Shown here piece after piece: positions 5,991 to 6,238 of a stretch of 6,238 bases of DNA. The DNA is taken from positions 1 through 6,238 of the forward strand of contig WAMJ01000091.1 in NCBI GenBank assembly GCA_015522385.1, written 5' to 3'. The translations under genes were made by a program, and so were the position numbers. The notes below the pieces were generated by a model. That model was not told the DNA's origin. It did not search any database and saw nothing but the letters and a program-made list of their open reading frames with translations. The DNA is from Candidatus Heimdallarchaeota archaeon. GTDB lineage: Archaea; Asgardarchaeota; Heimdallarchaeia; Heimdallarchaeales; Kariarchaeaceae. Every line of letters begins with the position of its first letter. The first letter of the stretch is position 1.

Positions 5991-6000
5991 CCTAATAATT
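5991..6000 (-). repeat. Second CCTAATAA-type element upstream of the MFS gene
   Basis: The plus-strand block CCTAATAATT closely matches CCTAATAAATT at 5950-5960. Both lie in the leader region of the MFS gene. If used as a TATA box, transcription would begin around 5970 and produce a leader of about 40 nt. This is weak evidence. Confidence 0.3.
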
Positions 6001-6045
6001 CCCCTCCTCAGGTCACGACATTCAAGATTATCCTATTGAGTTACC

Positions 6046-6050
6046 AAAAA
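6046..6050 (-). terminator. Oligo-T tract downstream of the partial right-hand gene
   Basis: In the minus-strand transcript a T5 run occurs 33 nt after the stop codon of the 6083-6238 gene, with a T4 run at 6072-6075 closer to the stop. Archaeal RNA polymerase can terminate on short U-tracts without a hairpin, so this is a plausible terminator. No stem-loop is evident. Confidence 0.35.
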
Positions 6051-6082
6051 CACACAAACTTGGTGGTGGGTAAAACAAGTGT

Positions 6083-6238
6083 TTATATAAGGTTGAAATG
6101 GATCGCTTGGGTTTCGTTACTGGCACTTGTCTCGATATCGAAGTCCGAGAATTCCCAGCTAAGGGAGGACAGTGCAAGGGTAGATCCCGCGACTTTCTTA
6201 TCCGTGCCATTGTCGTACACACCGTCAGAGTTGTCATC
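6083..6238 (-). CDS. C-terminal end of a protein, probably secreted or surface-exposed
   Basis: Only the last 51 residues are in the window; the frame is open at the right edge and ends at TAA (6083-6085). The visible part begins DDNSDGVYDNGTD, an Asp/Asn/Gly-rich stretch like the calcium-binding loops of archaeal and bacterial surface proteins. It continues with alternating hydrophobic and polar residues (STLALSSLSWEFSDFDIETS) typical of beta-strands, ending in AIHFNLI. There is no membrane anchor at the C-terminus. This frame is preferred over overlapping plus-strand frames because codon first positions are mostly purine and the residue pattern is protein-like. I do not recognise a specific family. 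Calcium binding and secretion are inferences. Confidence 0.65.
   Translation of the reverse strand, partial: DDNSDGVYDNGTDKKVAGSTLALSSLSWEFSDFDIETSASNETQAIHFNLI

Noticed and set aside
6028..6237. Minus-strand open frame of 69 codons
   Set aside because: Out of phase with the better minus-strand frame ending at 6083; its residues are rich in Arg, Pro and Ser without pattern and it continues into the intergenic spacer.
6082..6238. Plus-strand gene after the TTTATATAA string, including a signal-peptide-like frame from TTG 6093 and one from ATG 6098
   Set aside because: Both frames are open to the edge, but their possible starts are only 7.5, 12.5 or 21.5 nt from the TATA centre, unlike the other promoters. 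The minus-strand frame ending at 6083 is more protein-like. The hydrophobic run is a by-product of the opposite strand. Extension to the right would settle this.

Overview
The window reads as archaeal chromosomal DNA with moderate G+C. Seven of its eight coding regions have a visible start, and six of those have an A/T-rich TATA-like octamer whose centre lies about 23.5-26.5 nt upstream of the start codon. There is essentially no 5' leader and no Shine-Dalgarno. Four of the seven starts are best read as GTG or as an internal ATG because of this spacing. The pattern fits archaeal leaderless transcription. A Rab/Ras-like domain fused to leucine-rich repeats points by inference to an Asgard archaeon, since small GTPases are greatly expanded there. 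The lineage is not proven by this window.

Layout. At 1-428 (minus) is the N-terminal part of an MFS transporter that runs off the left edge. At 429-980 is an AT-rich divergent intergenic region with no recognisable gene. At 981-2195 (plus) is a degenerate Ras/Rab-like pseudo-GTPase domain joined to a C-terminal leucine-rich-repeat domain. At 2245-3018 (plus) is a DUF4239 (bestrophin-like) four-helix membrane protein. At 3059-3658 (plus) is a HAD-superfamily hydrolase. At 3636-4274 (minus) is an unrecognised six-helix membrane protein whose 3' end overlaps the HAD gene by 23 bp. At 4360-4773 (plus) is a zinc-ribbon protein with 15 tandem proline-rich hexapeptides; it diverges from the membrane gene through a compact back-to-back promoter with a 9-bp inverted repeat. 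At 4745-5929 (minus) is a complete MFS transporter of the MJ1317-like type, overlapping the zinc-ribbon gene tail to tail by 29 bp. At 6083-6238 (minus) is the C-terminal end of a protein entering from the right edge, with an acidic Asp/Asn/Gly stretch typical of secreted archaeal proteins.

How the genes relate. Nearly every gene seems to have its own promoter, so this looks like a set of single-gene transcription units rather than an operon. No shared pathway is evident. The 981-3658 genes are co-oriented with short gaps, but each gap contains its own TATA element. The most notable item is the 981-2195 product: it keeps an almost gapless Rab-like scaffold from switch I to the strand after switch II, yet the residues of all five nucleotide-binding motifs have been replaced. 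That predicts a nucleotide-independent signalling or scaffold protein carrying its own LRR partner domain.
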